From the NCBI RefSeq assembly GCF_019880385.1, contig NZ_CP082273.1, positions 2,418,001 to 2,482,000 of the forward strand: a stretch of 64,000 nucleotides of DNA, read 5' to 3'. Made by a program: the position numbers and the translations under genes. This DNA is from Nocardioides coralli (lineage in GTDB: Bacteria; Actinomycetota; Actinomycetes; Propionibacteriales; Nocardioidaceae). Shown in pieces: positions 9,113 to 17,866 of this stretch. The notes under the pieces were generated by a model. The model searched no databases. It was not told the origin of the DNA and saw nothing but the letters and a program-made list of their open reading frames with translations. Position 1 is the stretch's first letter; each line of letters opens with the position of its first letter.

Positions 9113-10231
9113 TCAGCGCAAGCCGGTGTCGCGGGCGAGTGCGAGACGGATCAGCCGGTCGACCAGCTCCGGGTAGGCCACGCCCGACGCGGCCCACATG
9201 CGGGGGTACATCGAGGTGGGGGTGAAGCCCGGCATCGTGTTGATCTCGTTGAGGACCACCCGGCCGTCGGGCATCACGAAGAAGTCGACCCGTGCGAGTC
9301 CCTCGCACTCCAGGGCCGCGAACGCGCGGGCCGCCAGGCTCCGCAGCTCCTCGGCGACGTCGGCCGGCAGGTCGGCCGGCACGTCGAGCTCGGTGTGCTC
9401 CTCGGGCAGGTACTTCGCCTCGAAGTCGTAGAACTCGTGGTCGCCCCCGATGCGGATCTCCGCAGGCTGAGTGGTGTCGACACCCCCGTCCAGCCGCTGC
9501 AGCACGCCGACCTCGATCTCGCGGCCGCCCTCCGCGGAGACCTCCACCAGCGCCTTGGGGTCGTGCTCATGGGCCTCGGCGAGGCAGTCACCGAGCTCGG
9601 ACGCGTCGTGGGCCTTGGAGATCCCCAGCGAGGAGCCACCGCGTGCGGGCTTGACGAAGAGCGGGTACCCGAGACCGGCAGCTTGGTCGCGGCACGACTG
9701 CGCGTCGGCTGCCCACTCGCGTGCGGTGATCGTCACCGAGGGCATGACGGGGAGCCCGGCCGCCGACAGCACGACCTTCATGAACGCCTTGTCCATGCCC
9801 ACGGCCGAGGCCAGGACGCCTGCGCCGACGTAGCGCACGCCCGCCATCTCGAGCATGCCCTGGAGGGTGCCGTCCTCGCCCCACGGGCCGTGCAGCAGCG
9901 GGAAGACGACGTCGACCTCCCCGAGGGTCGTGGGCGGTCGCGACGGCTCCTGCACCACGAGGTCGGTGGACCCGCCCTCCCGCGTCAGCAGCAGGCCGGC
10001 CCGGCCGCCGTCGACGGCGGGGAGGGTGCGCCCGTTGATCTGCAGCCGCTCGGGGTCGTCGGCCTCGAGCACCCAGCGGCCGTCGGCGGCGATGCCGATG
10101 GGCACCACGTCGTACCGGTCGCGGTCGATGGCGGCGAGGACGCTGCCGGCGGTCACGCACGAGATCGCGTGCTCGCTGCTGCGGCCACCGAAGACGATGG
10201 CGACACGGGGCTTGCGGGTGGGCTCGTTCAT
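9113..10231 (-). CDS. ddl: D-alanine--D-alanine ligase
   Basis: Makes the D-Ala-D-Ala dipeptide for peptidoglycan in the cytoplasm. The 372-residue ATP-grasp protein has VAIVFGGRSSEHAISC at the N-terminus and LHGPWGEDGTLQGMLE in the substrate domain. The ATP-grasp segment FVKPARGGSSLGISK and the metal-binding NEINTMPGFTPTSMYP also match. The start codon has no Shine-Dalgarno but lies 7 nt after TAGGGT on its own strand, which suggests a leaderless transcript. The divergent PLP enzyme gene starts only 32 bp away. Confidence 0.96.
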   Translation of the reverse strand: MNEPTRKPRVAIVFGGRSSEHAISCVTAGSVLAAIDRDRYDVVPIGIAADGRWVLEADDPERLQINGRTLPAVDGGRAGLLLTREGGSTDLVVQEPSRPPTTLGEVDVVFPLLHGPWGEDGTLQGMLEMAGVRYVGAGVLASAVGMDKAFMKVVLSAAGLPVMPSVTITAREWAADAQSCRDQAAGLGYPLFVKPARGGSSLGISKAHDASELGDCLAEAHEHDPKALVEVSAEGGREIEVGVLQRLDGGVDTTQPAEIRIGGDHEFYDFEAKYLPEEHTELDVPADLPADVAEELRSLAARAFAALECEGLARVDFFVMPDGRVVLNEINTMPGFTPTSMYPRMWAASGVAYPELVDRLIRLALARDTGLR

Positions 10232-10263
10232 CGCGACGACCCTAGCCGCCTACGCTGGCGCGC
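10232..10263. promoter_or_regulatory. Compact divergent leaderless promoter region, ddl and PLP enzyme
   Basis: The 32-bp gap holds two -10-like hexamers back to back. TAGGGT (minus strand, 10244-10239) lies 7 nt before the ddl ATG. TACGCT (plus strand, 10251-10256) lies 7 nt before the ATG of the PLP enzyme. Neither gene has a Shine-Dalgarno sequence. Each -35 must overlap the other gene's coding sequence. Confidence 0.6.
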
Positions 10264-11337
10264 ATGCCCGAGGTCCCGCCCCGCAAGCCCAGCACCGTCG
10301 CTGTCACCGCCGGCCGTCCTGACCACACCCCGGACGCGCCCCTGAACGTCCCGGTGACGATGGCGTCGACGTACGTCGCGGGTGGGGAGGTCGAGTACGG
10401 GCGCTACGGCAACCCCACGTGGGCCGCGTTCGAGGAGACCCTCGGCCAGCTCGAGGGCGGTCGCTGCCTGGCCTTCTCGTCGGGGCTGGCCGCCGTCGCG
10501 ACGGTCCTCGACCTGGTCGGCAACGGCGCGAGGGTCGTCGCACCCCGCCACGCCTACAACGGCAGCATCCTCCAGCTCGGCGACCTGGAGGCGCGCGGCC
10601 GGCTGACCGCCGAGCTGGTCGACATCGCCGACACCGACGCGGTGGTCGCGGCCTGCGAGGGTGCGGCCCTGGTCTGGCTGGAGTCGCCGACGAACCCGGC
10701 GCTCGAGGTCGCCGACATCGAGACGATCGCGAAGGCCGCCCGCGACGCAGGCGCCTACGTCGTGGTCGACAACACCTTCGCCACTCCCCTGCTGCAGCGC
10801 CCGCTGGACCTCGGCGCCGACATCGTCGTGCACTCCGCGACCAAGTTCCTGGCGGGGCACAGCGACGTGCTGCTGGGTGCACTCGCGACCCGCGACGACC
10901 AGCTGCACGGGGTCCTCAAGGGGCGACGCGACCTGCTCGGCGCGGTGCCCGGGACGCTGGAGGCGTGGCTGGCACTGCGCGGGCTGCGCACCCTGCACCT
11001 GCGCGTGGAGCGCGCGCAGGCGAACGCCCAAGAGCTGGTACGGCGGCTCTCGGAGCACCCGGCGGTCGCGGAGGTGCGCTACCCGGGCTTCGGCGCGATC
11101 GTGGCGATCGTGCTCGCGGAAGGCGTCATGGCCGCCGACCTGCTGGTGCGCAAGACCTCCCTGTGGGTGCACGCGACCTCCCTGGGCGGGGTCGAGTCGA
11201 CCTTCGAGCGGCGGCGCCGCTGGAAGACGGAGGCAGCAACGATCCCCGACGCCCTGGTGCGGCTGAGCGTCGGCATCGAGGACGTCGACGACCTGTGGGA
11301 CGACCTGGAGCGTGCGCTCGACGACCTGGTGGTGTGA
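10264..11337 (+). CDS. Trans-sulfuration family PLP enzyme (cystathionine gamma-lyase/synthase-like)
   Basis: A 357-residue Cys/Met-metabolism PLP-dependent enzyme (aspartate aminotransferase fold type I). It shows YGRYGNPTW, AFSSGLAAVATVL, WLESPTNPALEVAD and VVDNTFATP. The PLP lysine motif is VHSATKFLAGHSD. It ends with LVRLSVGIED, the family C-terminal signature. Whether it acts as cystathionine gamma-lyase, gamma-synthase or another lyase cannot be told from sequence alone. It has a leaderless-type start, TACGCT 7 nt before the ATG, and is divergent from ddl with no operon partner. Confidence 0.85.
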   Translation: MPEVPPRKPSTVAVTAGRPDHTPDAPLNVPVTMASTYVAGGEVEYGRYGNPTWAAFEETLGQLEGGRCLAFSSGLAAVATVLDLVGNGARVVAPRHAYNGSILQLGDLEARGRLTAELVDIADTDAVVAACEGAALVWLESPTNPALEVADIETIAKAARDAGAYVVVDNTFATPLLQRPLDLGADIVVHSATKFLAGHSDVLLGALATRDDQLHGVLKGRRDLLGAVPGTLEAWLALRGLRTLHLRVERAQANAQELVRRLSEHPAVAEVRYPGFGAIVAIVLAEGVMAADLLVRKTSLWVHATSLGGVESTFERRRRWKTEAATIPDALVRLSVGIEDVDDLWDDLERALDDLVV

Positions 11338-11366
11338 GACCCGGCGTACGACGACCCGGCCCCGCA

Positions 11367-11419
11367 AGCCCGTCGAGACCCCCGGGGTTCGAACCAGGTC
11401 TCGACAGGCTCGACCGACG
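11367..11419. repeat. REP-like hairpin repeat (gtctcgac type), copy 1
   Basis: agcccgtcgagacc (11367-11380) pairs with ggtctcgacaggct (11397-11410) with one mismatch, forming a 14-bp stem between the convergent PLP enzyme and gpsA genes. The right arm and following bases up to 11419 recur as a 23-bp identical stretch at 33750-33772, there inside a coding sequence. The rest of the 144-bp gap shows no gene. Confidence 0.75.
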
Positions 11420-11481
11420 TTGGGTCAGGTCGCCGCGATAGCGAACGCCGAGCGCGCTGACACCACGACGAGCGCCCGGCG

Positions 11482-12483
11482 TCAGTCGGTCTCGGCCTTG
11501 GTGTCGCGGGCGATGAAGGCCTGCATCATCTCCGAGGCGGTCATCTTGCCTGCCACGACGGCCTCGACGTGCTCGGCGATCGGGGCGTCGACCCCCGTCT
11601 TGCGGGCCAGCGCGAGGAGGGAGGAGCAGGACTTCGCGCCCTCGGCGACCTGCCGGGTCGAGGCGTAGATCTCCTCCACGGTCTGGCCCCGGCCGATCCG
11701 CTCACCGAAGGTCCGGTTGCGCGAGAGCGGTGAGGAGCAGGTGGCGACCAGGTCGCCGAGGCCGGCGAGGCCCATGAGGGTGAGGGGGTTGGCACCCAGC
11801 GCTGTTGCGAGCCGGGCGGTCTCCGCCAGGCCACGGGTGATGACGGAGGCGGTGGTGTTGTCGCCGAATCCGAGCCCCACCGCCATGCCCACCGCCAGGG
11901 CGACCACGTTCTTGTAGGCGCCTCCCAGCTCGCAGCCCAGGACGTCCACCGACGTGTAGGGCCGGAACGCCGTCGAGTGGCACATGACCTGCAGCCGACG
12001 GGCGACGTCCTCGTCGGCACAGGCCACGACCGAGGCGGCGGGCTCGCGGCTGGCGATCTCGCGCGAGAGGTTGGGTCCGCTCACGACGGCGACCCGGTCG
12101 GACCCGGCGCCGGTGACCTCGCTGATGACCTCGCTCATCCGCCTGAGGCTGCCGAGCTCGACGCCCTTCATCAGCGACACGAGCGGGATCCGGTCGGGCA
12201 GCACCGGAGTCCACGCCTCGAGGTTCTCGCGGAACGACTGCGACGGCACCGCGAAGACGACCGCCTCGGCACCGGCCAGGGCCTCCGCGGGGTCGTGGGT
12301 CGCGGTCACCGACGGCGGCAGCTGGATGTCCGGGAGGTAGTCGGGGTTCTCGTGGCGCACGGCAATGGCTCCGCAGACCTCCTCGCGGCGCCCCCAGATC
12401 GTCACGTCGTTGCCGGCGTCGGCGAGGACGATGGAGAACGCCGTGCCCCACGACCCGGCGCCGAAGACCGCCACCCTGCTCAT
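11482..12483 (-). CDS. gpsA: Glycerol-3-phosphate dehydrogenase [NAD(P)+]
   Basis: Reduces dihydroxyacetone phosphate to sn-glycerol 3-phosphate, the backbone for phospholipids. The 333-residue protein starts MSRVAVFGAGSWGTAFS, the NAD(P)-binding glycine motif. It carries SGPNLSREIA, the catalytic lysine segment ELGGAYKNVVALAVGM, and LAGLGDLVATC with SRNRTFGERIG. The ATG overlaps the plsC stop by 4 bp. The pair makes and then acylates glycerol 3-phosphate, a functional coupling that fits the operon. The longer open frame running on to 13983 is a readthrough shadow. Confidence 0.96.
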   Translation of the reverse strand: MSRVAVFGAGSWGTAFSIVLADAGNDVTIWGRREEVCGAIAVRHENPDYLPDIQLPPSVTATHDPAEALAGAEAVVFAVPSQSFRENLEAWTPVLPDRIPLVSLMKGVELGSLRRMSEVISEVTGAGSDRVAVVSGPNLSREIASREPAASVVACADEDVARRLQVMCHSTAFRPYTSVDVLGCELGGAYKNVVALAVGMAVGLGFGDNTTASVITRGLAETARLATALGANPLTLMGLAGLGDLVATCSSPLSRNRTFGERIGRGQTVEEIYASTRQVAEGAKSCSSLLALARKTGVDAPIAEHVEAVVAGKMTASEMMQAFIARDTKAETD

Positions 12484-13259
12484 CGTGTGTCGCCCTTCTT
12501 CCGCTGCTTCTTGTGTGGGTTGCCGATCGGTCGCACCCCGGACGTCCGGGGATCGAAGAGCTCGGTGGGTGCCGGCTCGCCTCGCAGGTCGGCGACGAGA
12601 GCGACGATCGCCGCCATGATCCGGTCGGTGGCCGCGCTGATGGTGGCTGCGGACGGGGGTGGTCCCTGCAGGCCGGAGAGGTCCACGGGGTCCCCGACCT
12701 TCATCTGCACGCGCTGACGAGGCAGCACCCGCAGCCTGGCCGAGTAGGGCGGCAGCAGGGTGTGGGCACCCCACTGCCCCACCGGGATCACAGGACAGCC
12801 CGTCTCCAGCGCGATCCGGGCGGCGCCGGACTTCCCCGCCATCGGCCAGAGGTCGGGATCCCGGGTGATGGTGCCCTCGGGGTAGACCACGACGCACTCT
12901 CCGTCGCGCACCGCCTGCACCGCCGCGTCGAACGCCGTCACGGCGTTGCGGCTCAGCCGCTCCACGGGGATCTGGCCGGCGGACCGGAGGAATCCGCCGA
13001 GGGCCTTGTTCTTGAAGAGCCCCGACTTGGCGAGGTAACGAGGCAACCGGCCGTGGTCGTAGACCAGGTGCGCCGAGAGCAGCGGGTCGATGTGGGAGAT
13101 GTGGTTGAGCGCCACGATGCAGCCCCCCTCGGCGGGGATCTTCTCGCCGTCCACCCAGGTCCGGCCCGAGAGGGCGAGCAACGTCGGCTTGACGATCGGC
13201 ACGGCCAGGGCGAACGTCCAGCCGCGCTGCTGCCGGAGCCTGCGAACCGTCACGTGCAT
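12480..13259 (-). CDS. plsC: 1-acyl-sn-glycerol-3-phosphate acyltransferase
   Basis: Membrane-associated acyltransferase that makes phosphatidic acid. The acyltransferase block I appears as LNHISHIDPLL (HX4D with His and Asp), block III as YPEGTITRD, and a late VIPVGQWGAH segment matches block IV. It ends with a strongly basic tail (GNPHKKQRKKGD). I use the ATG at 13259 (259 aa), because the upstream extension of the frame is antisense to cofC and has no family similarity. It is translationally coupled to gpsA. Confidence 0.92.
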   Translation of the reverse strand: MHVTVRRLRQQRGWTFALAVPIVKPTLLALSGRTWVDGEKIPAEGGCIVALNHISHIDPLLSAHLVYDHGRLPRYLAKSGLFKNKALGGFLRSAGQIPVERLSRNAVTAFDAAVQAVRDGECVVVYPEGTITRDPDLWPMAGKSGAARIALETGCPVIPVGQWGAHTLLPPYSARLRVLPRQRVQMKVGDPVDLSGLQGPPPSAATISAATDRIMAAIVALVADLRGEPAPTELFDPRTSGVRPIGNPHKKQRKKGDTR

Positions 13260-13338
13260 CCTTCGTCGGTGATCGGCCGGAGTCCGGCCCGGGCGTGGTA
13301 CGTCGCAGCAGGCTACCGCCTCGGGTGGCAGGATCGTC

Positions 13339-13959
13339 GTGATGGAACCCGTGCGCCACGTCGTCATCGTGCCGGTGAAATCGCCGGCGGTCGGCAAGTC
13401 CCGGCTCCGCGTTCCCGGGCCGGCTCGCGTCGAGCTCGCGCGCGCCTTCGCGCTGGACGTGCTCGCAGCTGCTGAGTCCACCTCTACGGTGGCCGAGGTG
13501 GTCGTGGCGACGTCCGACCCGGAGGTCGCGCAGACCGTCCGTGCACTCGGTCATCGCGTCGTCGCGGAGGGAAACGGGCTCAACCACGCCCTTCGCGCGG
13601 CCGCTGCCGCTGCTCGCGGCTGGTGGCCCGACCTGGTTCCGGTCGCGCTCTGCGCGGACCTGCCGTGCCTGACCGCCCACGACCTCGGGAGCGCACTGGC
13701 CCAGGTGACGGCGGACGGAGCGTCCTTCGTCGTGGACGCGACCGGGGAAGGAACGACGCTCTACGGAGCCGGTCAGGACCACTTCGCGCCATGTTTCGGA
13801 CCCGGCTCGAGTGCCGCCCATGCGGCAGCGGGAGCACGGCCGGTCGACGGGGCGCTTGCCACCCTGCGGCGCGACGTCGACGACGAGGCAGACCTCGCCG
13901 AGGCGGTGCGGCTGGGTCCGGGCCGCCACACGCGCGAGGCGCTCGCCCTGCTGTCCTGA
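13339..13959 (+). CDS. cofC: 2-phospho-L-lactate/phosphoenolpyruvate guanylyltransferase
   Basis: A nucleotidyltransferase of coenzyme F420 synthesis (CofC/FbiD family) that activates 2-phospholactate or phosphoenolpyruvate with GTP. The 206-residue protein has the N-terminal IVPVKSPAVGKSRL nucleotide-binding loop, VALCADLPCL in the middle and FVVDATGEGTTLY before a C-terminal FGPGSSAAHAAAG. Starts at GTG 13339 or the adjacent ATG 13342 are possible, with AGGA upstream. The other F420 genes (fbiA, fbiB, fbiC) are not in the window. It is convergent with hup. Confidence 0.9.
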   Translation: MMEPVRHVVIVPVKSPAVGKSRLRVPGPARVELARAFALDVLAAAESTSTVAEVVVATSDPEVAQTVRALGHRVVAEGNGLNHALRAAAAAARGWWPDLVPVALCADLPCLTAHDLGSALAQVTADGASFVVDATGEGTTLYGAGQDHFAPCFGPGSSAAHAAAGARPVDGALATLRRDVDDEADLAEAVRLGPGRHTREALALLS

Positions 13960-14002
13960 GAAGTGACCTGCGCAAGGCCCCACGAGGAACCGTGAGAAAT
14001 GG

Positions 14003-14036
14003 CGACAGGGGCCGCCCTACCGGACGACCCCTGTCG
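14003..14036. terminator. Hairpin terminator between cofC and hup
   Basis: Inverted repeat cgacagggg (14003-14011) and cccctgtcg (14028-14036) between the convergent genes cofC and hup. No strong T-tract follows on either strand. Confidence 0.6.
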
Positions 14037-14047
14037 GACGTTGAGCC

Positions 14048-14719
14048 TCAGGACTTCTTGGCGGTCTTCTTCGCCGTGGACTTCTTGGCGGCGCTCTTCT
14101 TGGCTGGAGCCTTCTTGGCCGTCGTCTTCTTGGCGGCGCTCTTCTTGGCTGGAGCCTTCTTGGCCGTCGTCTTCTTGGCGGCGCTCTTCTTGGCGGGGGC
14201 CGACTTCTTCGCCGCCGTCTTCTTGGCGGGGGCCGACTTCTTCGCCGTCGACTTCTTGGCCGGAGCCGACTTCTTCGCCGTCGACTTCTTGGCCGGGGCC
14301 GACTTCTTCGCCGTCGACTTCTTGGCGGGAGCCGACTTCTTCGACGTGCTCTTCTTGGCCGCCGCGGCCGCCTTCTTGGCCGGAGCGGTCGCGCGCTTGG
14401 CGGCAGGCGCCGTCGCACTGGCGACCAGCTTCGGCAGCTTCTTGGCGCCGGACACGACGTTCTTGAGGTCCTGCCCCGGGGTGAACTTGGGGACGGCGGT
14501 CTTCTTCGCCTTCATCCGGTCGCCGGTCTGGGGGTTGCGGACCCAGCGTGCCTGGCGGACGCGCTTCTCGAAGGAACCGAACCCGGTGATCGCGACCTTC
14601 TCGCCCTTCGCGACCTCACGAGTGATGGTGTCGAGCACCGCCTCGAGTGCATGGGCGGCCTGCTTGCGGTTGCCTTCGAAACGCGCAGCGAGCGTGTCGA
14701 TGAGCTGTGACTTGTTCAC
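14048..14719 (-). CDS. hup: HU-family nucleoid protein with long lysine/alanine/proline tail
   Basis: A 223-residue DNA-binding protein. Residues 1-92 form the HU domain ([46 protein letters not shown]). Residues from about 95 to the end form a histone-H1-like tail made of PAKK, TAKK and AAKK repeats, as in mycobacterial HupB and Streptomyces HupS. The GTG start follows GGGAAGA. A promoter with TTGTGA, a 17-bp spacer and TAGTTT lies 56 bp upstream. The tail likely controls DNA compaction and can be acetylated in relatives. It is longer than the HU domain itself. Confidence 0.95.
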   Translation of the reverse strand: MNKSQLIDTLAARFEGNRKQAAHALEAVLDTITREVAKGEKVAITGFGSFEKRVRQARWVRNPQTGDRMKAKKTAVPKFTPGQDLKNVVSGAKKLPKLVASATAPAAKRATAPAKKAAAAAKKSTSKKSAPAKKSTAKKSAPAKKSTAKKSAPAKKSTAKKSAPAKKTAAKKSAPAKKSAAKKTTAKKAPAKKSAAKKTTAKKAPAKKSAAKKSTAKKTAKKS

Positions 14720-14774
14720 TGTCTTCCCTTCCAATGAACGATCTGGGCCGAGCCTGTGCCCGACACTGATAGGC

Positions 14775-14803
14775 AAACTAGGCATTCGTGGCGCGGGTCA
14801 CAA
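14775..14803 (-). promoter_or_regulatory. Promoter of hup
   Basis: On the minus strand TTGTGA (14803-14798) is followed after exactly 17 bp by TAGTTT (14780-14775), about 56 bp upstream of the hup GTG. Spacing and sequence fit a housekeeping sigma promoter with a leader of about 50 nt that carries a Shine-Dalgarno. Confidence 0.6.
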
Positions 14804-14880
14804 TGACCACGCCGCGTGTATTGCCCCCTTTTTGCAAGGTTGTTGATGTCGTCAGACAACGCGCATCGCTGCCACGAAAT

Positions 14881-14912
14881 GCCGAAACCCCCTATTTCAC
14901 AGGGGGTTTGGC
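14881..14912 (-). terminator. Terminator of the leuCD operon
   Basis: aaaccccct (14885-14893) pairs with agggggttt (14901-14909) around the loop atttcac, extended by gcc/ggc. The hairpin starts 4 bp after the leuD stop codon. Confidence 0.75.
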
Positions 14913-14915
14913 ATC

Positions 14916-15515
14916 TCAAGCGGTGGTCGGCAGGAACCCCGGTCGTCGTCGCTCGAAGGCCGTGATCTCCGACTCCCGCGACAGCGTGATGTCGATGTCG
15001 TCGAGTCCCTCGAGCAACCGCCACCGGGTGTAGTCGTCGATGTCGAAGCTGTCCTCGATCGCGTCGGGCCCCTCGCCGGCACGGACGGTGCGTGTCTCGA
15101 GGTCGACGGTGACGGTGGCGCCCGGCGTGGTCTCCAGCAGGTCCCAGAGTTGGTGCACGACCTTCTCGTCGACCTGTGCGGCCAGCAGCCCGGCCTTGCC
15201 GGAGTTGCCGCGGAAGATGTCGGCGAAGCGCGGTGACAGCACGGCCTTGAACCCGTGGTTCTGCAGGGCCCAGACGGCGTGCTCGCGCGAGGAGCCGGTG
15301 CCGAAGTCAGGCCCCGCGACGAGCACCGATCCGTCGACGTAGGGCTCGCGGTTGAGCACGAACGCCGGGTCGGTGCGCCAGGCGGCGAAGAGCCCGTCCT
15401 CGAAGCCGGTGCGGGTGACGCGCTTGAGGTAGGAAGCCGGGATGATCTGATCCGTGTCGACGTTGCTGCGCCGCAGCGGGACGCCGATGCCGGTGTGGGT
15501 CGTGAACTTCTCCAT
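14916..15515 (-). CDS. leuD: 3-isopropylmalate dehydratase small subunit
   Basis: The small subunit of isopropylmalate isomerase converts 2- to 3-isopropylmalate in leucine synthesis, together with LeuC. The 199-residue protein begins [30 protein letters not shown] and contains [17 protein letters not shown], the aconitase swivel-domain signature. The ATG lies 12 bp after the leuC stop, so the two form an operon, and a hairpin follows directly. In organisms with CimA this enzyme also isomerises citramalate-derived intermediates for isoleucine. Confidence 0.96.
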   Translation of the reverse strand: MEKFTTHTGIGVPLRRSNVDTDQIIPASYLKRVTRTGFEDGLFAAWRTDPAFVLNREPYVDGSVLVAGPDFGTGSSREHAVWALQNHGFKAVLSPRFADIFRGNSGKAGLLAAQVDEKVVHQLWDLLETTPGATVTVDLETRTVRAGEGPDAIEDSFDIDDYTRWRLLEGLDDIDITLSRESEITAFERRRPGFLPTTA

Positions 15516-15527
15516 CGGTGACTCCGT

Positions 15528-16928
15528 TCAGTCCAGGTCAGCCGGCGAGGACAGCGTGCCGCGGATCGCGGTGGCGGCGGCGACGGGCACCGACACCAGG
15601 TGCGTGCGGCCTCCCTTGCCCTGCCGCCCCTCGAAGTTGCGGTTGGACGTCGAGGCGCTGCGCTCCTGGGGAGCCAGCTGGTCGGGGTTCATGCCCAGGC
15701 ACATGGAGCATCCGGCTCCGCGCCACTCGCCCCCGGCCTCCTTGAACACGACGTCGAGGCCTTCGTCCTCGGCCTGCAACCGCACGCGGACGGACCCGGG
15801 GACCACCAGCAACCTCGTGTCCTTGGCGACCTGTCGACCGCGCACGATCTCGGCGGCGAGCCGGAGGTCCTCGATCCGGCCGTTGGTGCAGGAGCCCACG
15901 AAGACCGTGTCGACCTTGATGTCGCGCATCGGCGTGCCGGCCTCGAGCCCCATGTACTCCAGCGCCCGCTCGGTCGCGTGGGCCTCGACGGGGTCGGCGA
16001 AGTCGGCCGGCGAGGGGACCCTGCCGCCGAGCGGCACGCCCTGGCCGGGGTTGGTCCCCCACGTGACGAAGGGCGTCATCTCCGAGGCGTCGAGCACGAT
16101 CTCCTGGTCGAAGGTGGCGTCGTCGTCGGTGCACAGGCTCTTCCAGTGGGTCACCGCGGCGTCCCAGTCCTCGCCGGTCGGCGCCTCGGGCCGACCCGCG
16201 ATGTAGTCGAAGGTCGTCTGGTCGGGCGCGATGAGCCCGGCCTTGGCGCCCCACTCGATCGACATGTTGCACACCGTCATCCGGCCCTCCATCGAGAGCT
16301 CCTCGATGGCCTGGCCGCGGTACTCGACGACGTAGCCCTGCCCGCCGCCGGTTCCGGTGTGTGCGATGAGGGTGAGCACGAGGTCCTTCGCGGTGACGCC
16401 GTCGGGCAGGCTGCCGTTGACGGTCACGGCCATGGTGCGCGGCCGCGACTGCGGCAGCGTCTGGGTGGCGAGCACGTGCTCGACCTCGGAGGTGCCGATG
16501 CCGAACGCCAGCGCGCCGAAGGCACCGTGGGTGCTGGTGTGGCTGTCACCGCAGACGATGGTCATCCCGGGCTGGGTGAGCCCGAGCTGCGGTCCGACCA
16601 CGTGGACGATGCCCTGGTCGAGGTCGCCGAGCGGGTGGATCCGGACGCCGAACTCCTCGGCGTTGCGTCGCAGCGTCTCCACCTGGGTGCGGCTCACCGG
16701 GTCGGCGATCGGCTTGTCCCAGTCCACGGTCGGGACGTTGTGGTCCTCGGTGGCGAGGGTGAGGTCGGGACGGCGGACCTGCCGGCCGGCGAGGCGCAGG
16801 CCGTCGAAGGCCTGGGGGCTGGTGACCTCGTGGACGAGGTGGAGGTCGATGTAGAGGAGGTCCGGCTCGCCGTCGGCGGCACGGACCACGTGCTCGTCCC
16901 ACACCTTCTCGGCCAGGGTCCTACCCAC
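15528..16928 (-). CDS. leuC: 3-isopropylmalate dehydratase large subunit
   Basis: The 466-residue aconitase-family large subunit with a [4Fe-4S] cluster. It has [21 protein letters not shown] and the cluster cysteines in [11 protein letters not shown] and [10 protein letters not shown]. The GTG start follows GAGGAGG. It is first in the leuCD operon and divergent from the IclR-type regulator across 79 bp. On the minus strand TCGACA, a 16-bp spacer and TAGGCT form a plausible promoter overlapping that of the regulator. Confidence 0.96.
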   Translation of the reverse strand: MGRTLAEKVWDEHVVRAADGEPDLLYIDLHLVHEVTSPQAFDGLRLAGRQVRRPDLTLATEDHNVPTVDWDKPIADPVSRTQVETLRRNAEEFGVRIHPLGDLDQGIVHVVGPQLGLTQPGMTIVCGDSHTSTHGAFGALAFGIGTSEVEHVLATQTLPQSRPRTMAVTVNGSLPDGVTAKDLVLTLIAHTGTGGGQGYVVEYRGQAIEELSMEGRMTVCNMSIEWGAKAGLIAPDQTTFDYIAGRPEAPTGEDWDAAVTHWKSLCTDDDATFDQEIVLDASEMTPFVTWGTNPGQGVPLGGRVPSPADFADPVEAHATERALEYMGLEAGTPMRDIKVDTVFVGSCTNGRIEDLRLAAEIVRGRQVAKDTRLLVVPGSVRVRLQAEDEGLDVVFKEAGGEWRGAGCSMCLGMNPDQLAPQERSASTSNRNFEGRQGKGGRTHLVSVPVAAATAIRGTLSSPADLD

Positions 16929-16962
16929 GATGCGCTACCTCCTCGTCGTACGTGCCAGCTGA

Positions 16963-17001
16963 AGCCTACGCCTTGCCATCCAGATGTCGAGACGGCAGTA
17001 T
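16963..17001. promoter_or_regulatory. Overlapping divergent promoters of leuCD and the IclR regulator
   Basis: Plus strand: TTGCCA (16973-16978), a 17-bp spacer and CAGTAT (16996-17001), 6 nt before the regulator ATG, which implies a leaderless transcript. Minus strand: TCGACA (16990-16985), 16 bp and TAGGCT (16968-16963) for leuC. The two overlap almost entirely, so a protein bound here would affect both. The segment contains TGCC and GGCA half-sites 13 bp or so apart as a possible operator. Confidence 0.6.
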
Positions 17002-17007
17002 TGGCAT

Positions 17008-17736
17008 ATGGACAACTCGAGCAGCGGCGTGGGCGTCCTGGACAAGGCGGCCCTCGTCCTCACCGCCCTGGAGTCGGGACCCGCCACCCTCGCGGGGCTC
17101 GTCGCCGGGACCGGACTCGCCCGCCCCACCGCCCACCGGCTGGCGGTGGCCCTCGAGCACCACCGGCTCGTGGCGCGGGACCTGCAGGGACGCTTCGTCC
17201 TCGGCCCACGACTGGCCGAGCTCTCCGCGGCGGCCGGCGAGGACCGCCTGCTCGCCACCGCGGGACCGGTGCTCGCACGGCTCCGCGACATCACCGGGGA
17301 GTCGGCCCAGCTCTGGCGACGGCAGGGCGACCACCGCGTGTGCGTGGCGGCTGCCGAACGTCCCTCGGGGTTGCGCGACACGATCCCGGTCGGCACGCAG
17401 CTCACCATGAACGCCGGCTCCGCCGCGCAGGTGCTGCTGGCCTGGGAGGACCCGGAGCGGATGCAGCGGGGGCTGCTGAACGCGGCGTTCTCGGCTGCCG
17501 CGCTCTCCGGCATCCGGAAGCGCGGCTGGGCCCAGTCGGTCGGTGAGCGCGAGCAGGGGGTGGCGTCGGTGTCCGCCCCCGTCCGCTCCCCCAGCGGCAA
17601 GATCGTCGCCGCTGTGTCGGTCTCCGGCCCGCTGGAGCGGCTCTCCCGCCAGCCCGGCCGGATGCACGCGCCGGCCGTGATGGCTGCCGCCGAGCGGCTC
17701 AGCGAGTCGTTGCGGCGGGCGGCCGCTGCGGATTGA
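17008..17736 (+). CDS. IclR-family transcriptional regulator (NdgR-like)
   Basis: A 242-residue regulator. An N-terminal winged helix (about 8-65: GVLDKAALVLTALESG, GLARPTAHRLAVALEHHRLV) is followed by the IclR effector domain (MNAGSAAQVLLAW, AQSVGEREQGVASVSAPV). Its position opposite leuCD matches NdgR of Streptomyces and related actinobacterial regulators of leucine and other amino-acid genes. The ATG at 17008 is favoured by the leaderless promoter arrangement. Its TGA stop lies at the edge of an intergenic hairpin repeat (ttgaggag). Confidence 0.88.
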   Translation: MDNSSSGVGVLDKAALVLTALESGPATLAGLVAGTGLARPTAHRLAVALEHHRLVARDLQGRFVLGPRLAELSAAAGEDRLLATAGPVLARLRDITGESAQLWRRQGDHRVCVAAAERPSGLRDTIPVGTQLTMNAGSAAQVLLAWEDPERMQRGLLNAAFSAAALSGIRKRGWAQSVGEREQGVASVSAPVRSPSGKIVAAVSVSGPLERLSRQPGRMHAPAVMAAAERLSESLRRAAAAD

Positions 17737-17838
17737 GGAGCGCCGCAGCCCGAGCTTGCGAGGGCTGGACGAGGCGCGAAGGTTGAGGAGTGTCGACGTG
17801 GTCCCGAGCTCGTGAGGGACCACGTGACACGTCTCGAA
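17733..17838. repeat. Two tandem hairpin repeats of the ttgaggag type
   Basis: Two units each begin ttgaggag (17733 and 17783). Unit 1 has the stem cagccc/gggctg (17746-17751 and 17762-17767). Unit 2 has cgtggtccc/gggaccacg (17797-17805 and 17816-17824), flanked by gtgtc/gacac. The two loops are nearly identical (gagcttgcga, gagctcgtga), and the stems differ by compensating changes. They fill the gap between the convergent regulator and ogt genes and supply the regulator stop codon. Confidence 0.8.
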
Positions 17839-17866
17839 AACCCAGCCACCCGAGTGGAACGGGTTC

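Noticed and set aside
11482..13983. 833-codon frame joining gpsA with upstream sequence
   Set aside because: GpsA starts cleanly at 12483 with its NAD motif. The extension is an out-of-frame reading of plsC and antisense cofC.
14060..14400. Regular short repeats resembling an array
   Set aside because: They are codon repeats of the PAKK/TAKK tail of hup, not CRISPR: no spacers and no cas genes.
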